Source: Heliocidaris tuberculata (Eukaryota > Echinodermata > Echinoidea > Camarodonta > Echinometridae). Taken from it: a stretch of 64,000 nt of DNA. Positions 59,101 through 64,000 of this stretch are shown here, piece after piece. Both the position numbers and the translations under genes were made by a program. The notes below the pieces were generated by a model that worked only from the letters and a program-made list of their open reading frames with translations, was not told the DNA's origin and searched no databases. Location of the stretch: positions 17,788,911 through 17,852,910 of the forward strand of contig CM046844.1 of assembly GCA_025618425.1 (NCBI GenBank), read 5' to 3'. The first letter of the stretch is position 1. Every line of letters begins with the position of its first letter.

Positions 59101-59676
59101 TCTCGCTGCTCCAGTCACGACGTATTCTTTCATCCAAACAGTTGTTTTATAAAGCCTGGACCAGCCCTGTATTTCGGCGTGATGCTCATCATCGCTGTAC
59201 TTCTCGTCGTCAACTTCATCATCTTCGGAATCGTTATGCGACGATTGTCATGTCGTAAATCTGTCCAGCAGACCAACCAACCAAACCGTGAAAGGTGGCG
59301 TCGGGTCCAGAACGCTGTTGCCATCACCATCCTTCTTGGCCTGACATGGTTGTTCGGTTTCCTGGCCATCGGTGGTGCACGCCTTCTCTTCAACATCCTC
59401 TTCTTGGTCTTCAACTCTCTTCAGGGTTTCTTCATCTTCCTCATGTTCTGTGTCCGACAGAAGGAGGTGCTGGAGCAGTGGAAGCAATGGTTGCACTGTC
59501 ATTTTGGTATCATCCGGCCAGAACAAAGTCAAAAAGAGAAGTGCATCAAAACCAAGAACCGAACGACTGGGTCATCTCATGGCGAACTGTCTTCAATGGA
59601 GATGTCGAGCAATTGTGAAAGTAAGCAGATTGGGAGTGAGACGCTTAGCACCAGTGAATCGAGCGTTCAAACATAA
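32840..59676 (+). CDS. Gene 2: adhesion GPCR paralog with one HYR domain
   Basis: Predicted join of 12 exons: 32840..32984, 49651..49899, 50322..50441, 50942..51075, 51423..51569, 51932..52325, 53675..53871, 54528..54692, 55818..55927, 56393..56655, 58555..58624, 59142..59676. The sum is 2529 nt (842 residues plus stop) with all phases matching. Domain order is as in gene 1, but the Cys-rich HYR1 and five of the six HYR repeats are absent: signal peptide, one HYR (about 49-131), linker, HormR/GAIN (172-462), GPS (463-517), 7TM and tail. The first intron spans 16.7 kb and is filled with transposons. All receptor exons are open and GPS and 7TM motifs are intact, so a functional short-ectodomain receptor is possible. 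Whether exon 1 is really spliced to 49651 across the insertions is unproven; loss of function is the alternative. Confidence 0.75.
33003..34480. other. Repeat-rich insert start in intron 1 of gene 2
   Basis: It begins CAGGGGCGTAGATAGCAGGG, a hAT-like terminus, with G runs at 33061 and 33409..33434 and an AT-rich core. CCCCTTTT-rich degenerate repeats follow (33780..34200), then CGCTCGCTTCGCTCGCTCGC at 34335. No gene is seen. Confidence 0.5.
35007..35338. mobile_element. MITE nested in the L1-like element
   Basis: CCCAGGGTGGTGTTTCATAA at the left and ACGAAACACCCCCCAGG at the right are inverted copies. Inner arms include CACGCACGACTCCACGAACG and CACGAACAGCTCCACGAAAC. It interrupts the 3' part of the L1-like element. 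Confidence 0.65.
35342..35770 (-). pseudogene. L1-like C-terminal zf-RVT-like fragment
   Basis: 142 codons open. It contains VVYTKEQLMKFGFV, CSFCQLEPETYSHLFWQC and VKQIWKFV, the CxxC...H..C zinc-binding motif at the end of L1/Tx1-type RT proteins. It is joined to upstream fragments by frameshifts, so it is a relic. Confidence 0.75.
36138..36533 (-). pseudogene. L1-like post-RT fragment with DF repeat
   Basis: 131 codons open; GGLKMTNFKLFVKTQRIMWL is the conserved GGL...W post-RT motif. It contains an expanded FDFDFDFD stretch encoded by a (CAAAAT)n-type run at 36335..36360. Confidence 0.7.
36624..37124 (-). pseudogene. L1-like fragment with in-frame RT deletion
   Basis: 166 codons open. The N-terminal half is the helical pre-RT linker, including IWHSKEKAKRRRHEVEKLER and RSRAEWCEDGEKKT. 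The C-terminal part is the post-RT WWKERDLTFMGKIHLIKTYA motif. The RT palm with its YxDD, normally between them, is absent and the frame stays open across the joint near 36760..36780. Confidence 0.75.
37082..37537 (-). pseudogene. L1-like endonuclease, C-terminal half
   Basis: LFFLGGDFNTIMNGSLDYMG contains the GDFN motif of apurinic-type endonucleases. SRLDYWFGS and ITPDHSGILLQL give the RxDYxF and DH motifs. It is in a different frame from the N-terminal half at 37525..37917. Confidence 0.8.
37525..37917 (-). pseudogene. L1-like endonuclease, N-terminal half
   Basis: It starts MDRSSQLTLLSLNVRWIRDK and contains IVLLQETYST (the LQET motif) and SRGVLVLL, then VLIGNCYFPT. A frameshift near 37530 separates it from the GDFN half. 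Confidence 0.8.
38517..38567. repeat. (GA)n microsatellite
   Basis: About 25 uninterrupted AG/GA units. Confidence 0.95.
38758..40010 (+). repeat. Old tandem duplication, units about 690 bp apart
   Basis: Unit 1 (about 38758..39240) and unit 2 (about 39448..40010) share, in order, CCAGTTCACGATTAAGCCTT, a CCAGCTTGTG...AATTCAC segment, a GATCSCGGAATT segment, CATCATAA...TTGAGTATCCCTG and GGCACAAAGAAGTA, with many differences. No coding pattern is kept. Confidence 0.65.
40131..41125. repeat. 1-kb inverted repeat enclosing an (ATC)n tract
   Basis: The left arm (about 40131..40240) contains TTTTAAAGTTAGGTTCCAGA and CCCTCTGTACAAAACTTGAA. The right arm (about 41020..41125) carries the inverse AGTTTTGTACAGAGGGTTGA and CTGAACCCTAACTTAAAAAT. 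The centre is a 270-bp imperfect ATC/CAT repeat. It is probably a non-autonomous foldback element. Confidence 0.65.
40496..40772. repeat. Imperfect (ATC)n trinucleotide tract
   Basis: ATC/ATT/CAT mixture over about 275 bp, open in several frames on both strands only because of the triplet repetition (poly-I, poly-M or poly-D). Confidence 0.95.
42640..42860. other. GC-rich segment with short tandem repeat
   Basis: GC-rich island in AT-rich surroundings with CGCGAAGCGCTT, CTCGAAGCGCGAAG and a doubled AACGGCTGCCAACGAGA. Nothing coding is recognised; it may be the end of an unidentified repeat. Confidence 0.4.
43750..43953 (+). pseudogene. RecQ-like helicase N-terminal fragment
   Basis: MAETCREERLTRSLEFAAKK, then HFKDLQVEAITSALNGRDVF and VNLPT fit the F+xLQxxAIxxxLxGxDVFVxLPTG start of RecQ-type helicases, with motif 0 and the start of Walker A. 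The match ends at LPTAMEV, where GKS should follow, and the sequence passes into an unrelated repeat (GGGTAAAATGGGGTGACTAT). It is either a first exon without a visible donor or, more likely, a truncated retro- or transposon-borne piece. An upstream open stretch at 43330..43500 with CHRGPRTCVICYRDS looks like a small zinc-binding motif but is not identified. Confidence 0.45.
44097..45285. mobile_element. hAT-type insertion at an HYR splice acceptor (gene 2)
   Basis: It starts CAGGGGCTGATCCAGGATTT and ends AAATCCGCCAGTG. It is flanked by CTTTAGAA (44089..44096) and CTTTAGAC (45286..45293). CTTTAG is the HYR acceptor itself, so the insertion duplicated the acceptor and separated the polypyrimidine tract (CTTCCTTTTCTCTC) from the exon. 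The interior holds poly-G runs and another nested MITE. Confidence 0.85.
44208..45072. mobile_element. MITE nested in the hAT-type insertion
   Basis: GGGGCCGTATTCTGAAAACT with ATGTTAAC at the left and GTTAACATAGCTTTTAGAAT with ACCACCCCAG at the right are inverse. A GATTTGATTTGATTAG run and an ACAATCCTT repeat lie near its centre, which suggests a further SINE-like insertion at about 44827..45048. Confidence 0.7.
45292..45512 (+). pseudogene. Broken HYR exon of gene 2
   Basis: The HYR core is readable (YVVDNTSCVNISCNVTDNC, MFTYPGPTCVKNVC), but 15 bases encoding the ITCTA region are missing. The sequence jumps from TTTTCC to the intron's AACTCCCTGCTT, losing the KTVG end and the GTAAGT donor. 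The acceptor has lost its polypyrimidine tract through the hAT-type insertion. It cannot be spliced normally. Confidence 0.85.
45845..47032 (+). pseudogene. LINE ORF: PHD-like finger and AP endonuclease
   Basis: 395 codons open. Residues 31-83 have a Cys/His pattern (CGNCDKP, CGLLCFNCKRWFHTDC, NWNCLTC), a PHD-like finger. Residues 150-390 are an exonuclease-endonuclease-phosphatase domain: LHFLHLNVRSILNKI, IIAFTETWL, GVLYRPP, LLGDMNI, LLDHII and ISDHSC. The ATG at 45845 and the first codons lie in host sequence upstream of the insertion joint, so this is a truncated ORF with a chance start. The last part of the endonuclease frame is cut by TGA. Confidence 0.8.
47273..48298 (+). pseudogene. 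LINE ORF: reverse transcriptase
   Basis: 341 codons open. Motifs in order: STGLDMIPAKFLKDGA, NYRPTCIIV, FQSGFRHDYSTETCLIHL, MVLLDLQKAFDHGVLLKKL (motif A) and TCGVPQGSILGPILFTSYIN. Motif A lacks about three residues after AFD, compared with the usual AFDTVDH. The YADD motif is present near 48306 but in another frame, so the enzyme is broken. Confidence 0.85.
48612..49163 (+). pseudogene. LINE ORF: post-RT C-terminal region
   Basis: 183 codons open. It includes CFALIQCLFDYANPAWYSNI, LEQKKLKIIQNKMVRFI and a tail with YYIAIKHWNTLPNYIKEIEN and FKRKLREYL, typical of the conserved C-terminal domain of CR1/jockey-type elements. It is separated from RT by stops at about 48350..48540. Confidence 0.8.
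49278..49405. repeat. (TCC/TTC/ATT)n simple tract in the LINE 3' region
   Basis: Triplet-like C/T and T/A repeats giving poly-S, poly-L or poly-R frames; not coding. Confidence 0.9.
49651..49899 (+). CDS. Gene 2 exon 2: the only intact HYR domain
   Basis: An 83-codon phase 1-1 exon beginning DRLPLTIQCNYVVDDAFC, with NVRDNCDNLNDISINC and ending DSFPIATVG. Acceptor TCCTCTTTAG and donor GTAAGT are intact. It is more diverged than the gene 1 repeats and lost the first sequons (DDAFCVII in place of DNASCVNI). Its downstream intron matches that of gene 1 HYR7. Confidence 0.87.
50090..50142. repeat. (CA)n microsatellite in gene 2 intron 2
   Basis: CA dinucleotide run at the position corresponding to the 13159 tract of gene 1. 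Confidence 0.9.
50322..50441 (+). CDS. Gene 2 exon 3: linker
   Basis: 40 codons, phase 1-1: APCPSSVVMGVFGTLTFPTT, ending ERCLDYVQSKFS. Counterpart of 15047..15166. Confidence 0.8.
50942..51075 (+). CDS. Gene 2 exon 4: HormR-like / start of GAIN
   Basis: One codon shorter than gene 1 (PLGIGGDDIND against PLLGIGGADIND) and with VCHLSSAIWEDTTPANCP. Phase 1 to 0, donor CAG/GTAGGT. Confidence 0.78.
51423..51569 (+). CDS. Gene 2 exon 5: GAIN subdomain A, first part
   Basis: 49 codons, phase 0. AYVTAENVTEYSYDVRSATV, ending VVVMVSSEE. Same weak GAG/GTTGGA donor as gene 1. Confidence 0.75.
51932..52325 (+). CDS. Gene 2 exon 6: GAIN domain core
   Basis: 394 nt, identical to gene 1 exon 12 except for two non-synonymous bases (TNYEAPT and NTDYIPS in place of TDYEAPT and NTEYIPS). 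Confidence 0.88.
53260..53405. mobile_element. Foldback MITE, GGCCCCATTTCATAAAAACTT type (gene 2 copy)
   Basis: Orthologous in position and sequence to 18144..18288 and flanked by CTG and CAG, with small indels in the arms. It was present before the gene duplication. Confidence 0.8.
53675..53871 (+). CDS. Gene 2 exon 7: GAIN subdomain B
   Basis: APVTFLIFQNSKLFQASEPG, then QQLVGTRVISATVEGVVIEG, ending TFLELN. Phase 1 to 0. About nine of 197 bases differ from gene 1. Confidence 0.87.
54528..54692 (+). CDS. Gene 2 exon 8: GPS proteolysis site
   Basis: 55 codons: VTLGNETVDNRACVFWEKT, GGRWSPEGC, RCLCNHLTSFAVLL. All GPS cysteines, tryptophans and the HL/T site are kept. Confidence 0.92.
55329..55780. 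mobile_element. MITE with AAGCCCACCGCA / GCGGGCTT ends (gene 2 copy)
   Basis: Same element and position as 20547..20998 of gene 1, with scattered substitutions. Confidence 0.7.
55818..55927 (+). CDS. Gene 2 exon 9: transmembrane helix 1
   Basis: DISGDGGHKILDVLSL and the same TM1 helix as gene 1 with one change near the end (TYLSMK against TFLSMK). Phase 0 to 2. Confidence 0.88.
56393..56655 (+). CDS. Gene 2 exon 10: transmembrane helices 2 and 3
   Basis: NLRAKQPQQILINLCFTLLG, TAGCVVIGFLIHFFLLSSIS and WMTVEAVNMYLLFVKVFN. Phase 2 to 1. Confidence 0.92.
56704..58448. mobile_element. 1.7-kb insertion in gene 2 intron 10
   Basis: The matching intron of gene 1 is about 210 bp and runs from TCATTTCAACCC straight to AAAATTTGGAAATGAACTTT. 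In gene 2 those two flanks are separated by about 1.7 kb. The insert contains an inverted pair, TTCAAAATTGTGAATTAATC (57867) and GATTAATTCACAATTTTGAA (58010). No protein similarity is recognised, and terminal repeats are unclear. Confidence 0.6.
58555..58624 (+). CDS. Gene 2 exon 11: transmembrane helix 4
   Basis: 70 nt, phase 1 to 2, GLPLLVCIITVAVDSSLYLG; only one base differs from gene 1 by eye. Confidence 0.88.
59142..59676 (+). CDS. Gene 2 exon 12: ECL2, transmembrane helices 5-7 and tail
   Basis: It encodes YCFIKPGPALYFGVMLIIAV, TM6 with ILLGLTWLFGFLAIGGARLL and TM7 with FNSLQGFFIFLMFC, and ends SESSVQT. The tail shows most of the replacements relative to gene 1 (for example GIIRPEQ against GFFQPEQ). 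Confidence 0.93.
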
Positions 59677-60343
59677 TTAGGACACTGGAAAAGGTTGAGG
59701 TCATTAATGGCTTGCCATCATCAACATGTAATCAAAAGTTTTTTATGCCAGTTGCACACAAGGCGTCATTTGCTGGCGTAGGACTCCGTCAACGACTTGC
59801 ACGGCATTTGACGCCAAGTGAGAATGACGTGCATAAAGTAAAGGCAAAATGAAAAGTGAAACAATGCTTGAATTCATAGCGTATAGGCTAATTCCTTCCC
59901 TTCACCATGTTCACAGGCTAGACTATATTAGCGCAGGTAATAACACAATGGAAATGACGCTTCGTTTGCAACTTGAATTGATAACATTCATAGCGTTATC
60001 ATGATCTTGATTTTTTTAGACATTTCTCAACATTCTAAAAAAACAATGAAAATAACAATGCGTATTTTAAAGAAAGTGATGTGAATATTGTCTGGATCGT
60101 TTAGTGTCCCGTTACAAGCAGCCCATGGATTTGTATCGTACTCTCAAAAGAATCGAGCGATCACAGATATGACTCCATAGGGGAGTGAAAATAGAGTGAA
60201 AAATTCACTCTTTTTTTAAAGAGTAAATTCAAATTGCTCCGTTACAAATAATTTTGAGTCTTGTCGAAAAGTTGATTTCATTGTCATTCTTTTTTATGGT
60301 GATGTAGTTGGCTAAAATGATAAAAGACAACGATTGTAAATCT

Positions 60344-60554
60344 CAGGGGCGGATCCACGGAAATGGGAGGGGGATTGGTTTCAGGGGTCTGGACTCCTTT
60401 TTTGCTTGTCTGATATTTTTGAGTGTTAGTCAACACCTCGCAAAATAAACTTTTTATCTCTCTTCCTTTTTTTTTCTTTATTTCTTTCTTTTATTTTGCT
60501 TGTAAAATGTTGTAAGTTAGACTCCACTTTTACAAGATCCTGGAGCCGCCCCTG
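60344..60554. mobile_element. hAT-like MITE, 211 bp
   Basis: Termini CAGGGGCGGATCCACGGAAA and TCCTGGAGCCGCCCCTG, flanked by AATCT on both sides (60339..60343, 60555..60559). Only five matching flank bases are visible, fewer than the eight expected for hAT. Confidence 0.65.
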
Positions 60555-62635
60555 AATCTGTATATTAACGAAATTAGAATTGAAGTGATTCAATCTCATA
60601 ATGGAAAACTTACATTTCCGAAATTGTTGGGGGACGAACTGTCCTATGAGCTAACCGAAGGAGTGTAAGCGGAATGAAACAAAAGATGGAAATTGGAGCA
60701 TGTGTTTTTTAATGTATATTATCTTAGCATGCGTATTCTTTTTGCAATTGAAAAAAAAATATCCATTGATATGAATTAATATGCAAACAATGACATATGC
60801 ACGGATTATCCCCTATATTCAGTTATGAAATGTATTCTGCTGTGAATAGCTGCTGCCACATGTTATGGAAACGTGGTGTGCACCAGTGGCGTATCTACGA
60901 GGGGCGGGGGGGGGGGGGCACATGCCCCTGGCGGCACTTGAAGGGGTGCAAACAACGCAGAACAGAAAAAGAAAAAGGGGAGAAAATGAAGAAAAATTAT
61001 AACCCTTAAGGATTATGCGCCCCCAATCCGCAGGAAAATGCATTAGAAACTTTTTGAGGGTTAAAATGCGATTTAAAAAAAACTCGGTTGCTTTCTACCC
61101 TCGAATGCATGATTATGCTTCAGGATCTCTTAATTTTGTGCCCAGTACTATAGTTTTTAAAAAGCGTTTTGGAAGGGTTAAAAAATTGTGAAAAATAAAA
61201 ATTAAATTCTCGTTGCTTTGCTCGCTATCCTGTAAGTTTCATCGGCCTCTTGTTAAATGTTGCGCCCCAAATATAAATAGCATTTGCAAAAGTTCAACAT
61301 TAAAAAAAAAAATCTCAACTTTCGGTTGTCTCGCTAAATTTCTAGTCTGTTTCTCAAGGGCTTTCGCTAACATGGCTAATTTTACGCCCAATATGAGAAG
61401 GGAGGGAATAAAAAACTTCTCTACAGCTCCACCGCAGTAGTCAATTGTGAAACTTCCTAGGTAAATTGCACAAAAAAGATGCGTGTTTTTTTTTAGGGGT
61501 ACGGGGGGGGGGGGCAACTTTATTGTTTGCCCCGGGCGCCGAAATCCCACTGGTGTGCACACGTACAATTTGTATATTTTGCAGGACTTCAATTTTGCAT
61601 TAATAGAAGGAAGGTCCGTTATTGACCACATCTACGATTTTAGTATGATGAGTGTATTATGCTGATAGCCCTCTGAGAGCTTGGATCATACAAAATGTCA
61701 AGTAAAATGATACCTGTATGTCAATTTATTTTTACAATTCCATAAAACTTGGTACATGTAATGCATGGGACATACAATGGACCTGGCCGGAATTCGTCAA
61801 AAGCAAGTTTTGTGCCTCATTCGGAAATTTCAGTTTTAAAAAAGAGGCTAATATTCAGCTAAGGAAACATCACATTGTTTAGGCTCTGAAGTGCTCTTCT
61901 GTTGCAAAGTTAAACAGTTAAACAATCCCGAAATTGAAAATCTTCTAGCTCTTTCTCTCTCGCTTACTGACAACAAAATAACGTAGAAACGATGTAGGTA
62001 TGACACAGGCAAAGCCTTACTCATCCACAAGTGTTAGAGAATGCAAATGTGCAGTAGAGCCTATACTGTGAACTGCACGGTCTGTGACTCCAGGGGGAGG
62101 AGACGAGGGATACCTCTCTCTAGAAAACGTTCAGAGGGGTCGCCCCCGATTGCCTAAAATTTTCTAAATAGTGTAAGATGTGTAAATCTTTTCTTATTCC
62201 TTCAAATTGTTTTCGTCTCACCCAGCTGTCCACACTTTACATCTCATTTCCATTTTTTAAAATCACTTCCTCCCAGCTCTTGACTCATTTGTTCATCCGT
62301 TATTACTGTTCATCAGGACATTCCTTTTAATTCTTGTTTATCTCATGCATGTCATTCCTATAGAGTACCGAAGTGCGAAGTGCTAACGGCATATTTCCTC
62401 CTCCTCCAGGTTACTGGTTCCAAACGACAGAGCCCGCGCATGAGGCTCACCACGGAATTATTCAGGCAAAGGGCACGAGCAGGGCAAATTCAGTGTTTGG
62501 TGCTGGTGTGATCGCCATGATATTGTTTAGCGCAAAATTGTTTGGAACCATTGCCCTGACAACTTGGCCAGTATGACGTCGCACTTCGGTACTCAGTGGG
62601 TTCTGGGTTTACCCTTGTTTGTTCTTCTTTCTTAG

Positions 62636-63213
62636 CCCCGTCGCATAAATCCTTACCATTGGTGGTAACTTTGCCATCAATGGTAACTTCCATTTAAACC
62701 TTGAATTTGATTGGCTGTTAAGCAATGTTACTATGATAGTTACCATTGACATGATTGATGGCAGAGTTACCATTAACCCTTTCGAGACAATTGACCACAT
62801 TTTGTGGTTTGGCTCAATAACTTTTGATTCAGAGCCCTGAAAAATATACCAGATACATGAGTAGAAAGAGCAAAAATTTCTGCACACACTGTGTCCATTT
62901 TTGTTACATGACAATATTGCGTTTGATCCCAGGAATTTTAAAAAGGAGATTAAGATTTAAAATCCTTAAATTGGCAACACATTGAGAGGTTCAAAATCAT
63001 TGTTTTTTATCAAAATTGGCAACTTTTTCAACTTTTTGCCAATTCTTTTAACCATGTATATTGTTTTCAAAGACATTACCCCTTATTACAATCTTGTAGT
63101 ACTAAAAGAAAAATATTATTGTTGCCAATTTGAAGAACAAAATGTGATCAATTTAGCGCTGAAATAATTTCTGTCCTGAAAGGGTTAATAGTAAGTTTTA
63201 TGCAACGGGACCC
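62636..63213. mobile_element. TTGCATAAA-type foldback MITE split by a piggyBac-type MITE
   Basis: Outer arms AGCCCCGTCGCATAAATCCT with TACCATTGGTGGTAAC at the left and AGTTTTATGCAACGGGACCC at the right, related to the MITE at 1248. The right arm is cut at TTAA by the element at 62777..63184. Confidence 0.75.
62777..63184 (-). mobile_element. piggyBac-type MITE, 408 bp (copy B)
   Basis: CCCTTTCGAGACAATTGACC at the left and TGTCCTGAAAGGG at the right, with TTAA at 62773..62776 and 63185..63188. It is the inverted relative of copy A at 24876..25281 with the same interior (GTTGCCAATTT, ATTGCGTTTGAT). Confidence 0.88.
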
Positions 63214-64000
63214 TGTATGCTTCCCCTCTCAGTCTTTCTATAGGCCCCCTTGCTATATCATTGGAGTATATTATTTTGTATATTATCTTAATCAGAGTAG
63301 AGGGAAGTCTGCTGTGCAGATTGATAAACTAGTGCACTATTACTGGACTTCTTCTTGTCGACATTTTTAGTTTATTTCTGTCTTGCTACTGCTGATGCTG
63401 TTTTGACTGAGTTTGATTCGTGCATGTTCGATTGTGGAGTGATTCAGCTATAATTTTAAAGTGTTACAATATTGATTTGATGCCGCCAAACGCAACTGAA
63501 AGTAAATTAATTTTGTTGATATCTAAATGATACTTGCATAGTCTGATAATGCCTATTTGATTAAAAGTTATCTAAAATGCACAGTTCCAAGCAAAACTTG
63601 TAAAAATGATTTCACTCGATTAATGCGCTCCTCCACAAAAAAGAATAGATTAAACGATTTAAGGGGTATATCCTCTAGAATGCATTTTTACGTTGCAAAA
63701 TACAAACTGTTCTGTTCGGGGAGGGCGTGGGGTACACCCACAGATGGGCCATTCTTGGTCACGTGTGTGACCAAAAAACAGGGAATTGGGCTGTTGTGAG
63801 CCCTATAATTTTAATAACCTTCCAAGTGTGTTGGTTTTTCATGTATATACAGCAAATACTGACATAGGTACATGGATTTAATAACAAAAAAAGGTCAATG
63901 ATAATACCTGTTTTAAGTCAGAGGTCAAAAAATTCAGGTCACGTGTGTGACCTCGCATAGAAGCAGGTTTTTCAAACTCACATTTCATCTTTATTTCCCT

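Larger units (their letters stand above)
59750..64000. other. Downstream flank, no gene recognised
   Basis: Homology with the gene 1 downstream flank ends near 59752. The rest holds MITEs (60344, 62636), a G-run element starting CAGTGGCGTATCTACGAGGG near 60883, and two GGTCACGTGTGTGACC palindromes near 63758 and 63939. Open frames are short and without motifs. Confidence 0.55.

Overview
The window looks like nuclear DNA of a marine invertebrate deuterostome, most likely an echinoderm of the sea-urchin type. That assignment is inference: it rests on a HYR-domain adhesion GPCR, large AT-rich introns, many short inverted-repeat transposons, long poly-G runs and several non-LTR retrotransposons. 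No bacterial gene, operon, rRNA or CRISPR array is visible. No host gene is seen on the minus strand.

The core of the window is a tandem pair of paralogous adhesion-GPCR genes, both on the plus strand. Gene 1 (1917..23562, 18 coding exons by my reading, 1361 residues) encodes a signal peptide, a Pro-rich hinge, one Cys-rich divergent HYR-like domain, six near-identical HYR domains with one exon each, a short linker, a HormR/GAIN region, a canonical GPS and a seven-helix membrane domain. Gene 2 (32840..59676, 12 coding exons, 842 residues) has the same signal exon and the same GAIN-GPS-7TM exons, but only one intact HYR exon; a second HYR exon is broken. All junctions between HYR exons are phase 1, so HYR exons can be gained or lost without disturbing the frame. 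Exon lengths in both models sum to a multiple of three with phase-matched junctions throughout.

Layout: 1..1190 is a decayed jockey-like reverse transcriptase fragment. 1917..12942 holds the gene 1 signal exon and HYR array, interrupted by a 4.5-kb foldback element (7264..11743). 13307..14950 is a nested transposon insertion. 15047..23562 holds the linker, GAIN, GPS and 7TM exons. 23640..30800 is intergenic DNA with a piggyBac-type and a hAT-type MITE. 30780..32840 repeats the RT fragment and promoter region of gene 1. 33000..43970 is a block of insertions in the first intron of gene 2, with a minus-strand L1-like element, simple repeats, inverted repeats and a RecQ-like fragment. 44097..49589 holds a hAT-type insertion at an HYR splice acceptor followed by a 5'-truncated CR1-like LINE. 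49651..59676 holds the remaining exons of gene 2. 59750..64000 contains MITEs and no gene that I can see.

Because the two copies align through introns, many transposons can be scored as filled in one copy and empty in the other. The paralogs differ very unevenly: by hand count 2 of 394 bases in one GAIN exon but 36 of 535 in the last 7TM exon, which suggests gene conversion. The most interesting aspect is a receptor pair whose extracellular HYR number is being remodelled by duplication of a phase-symmetric exon and by transposon damage.
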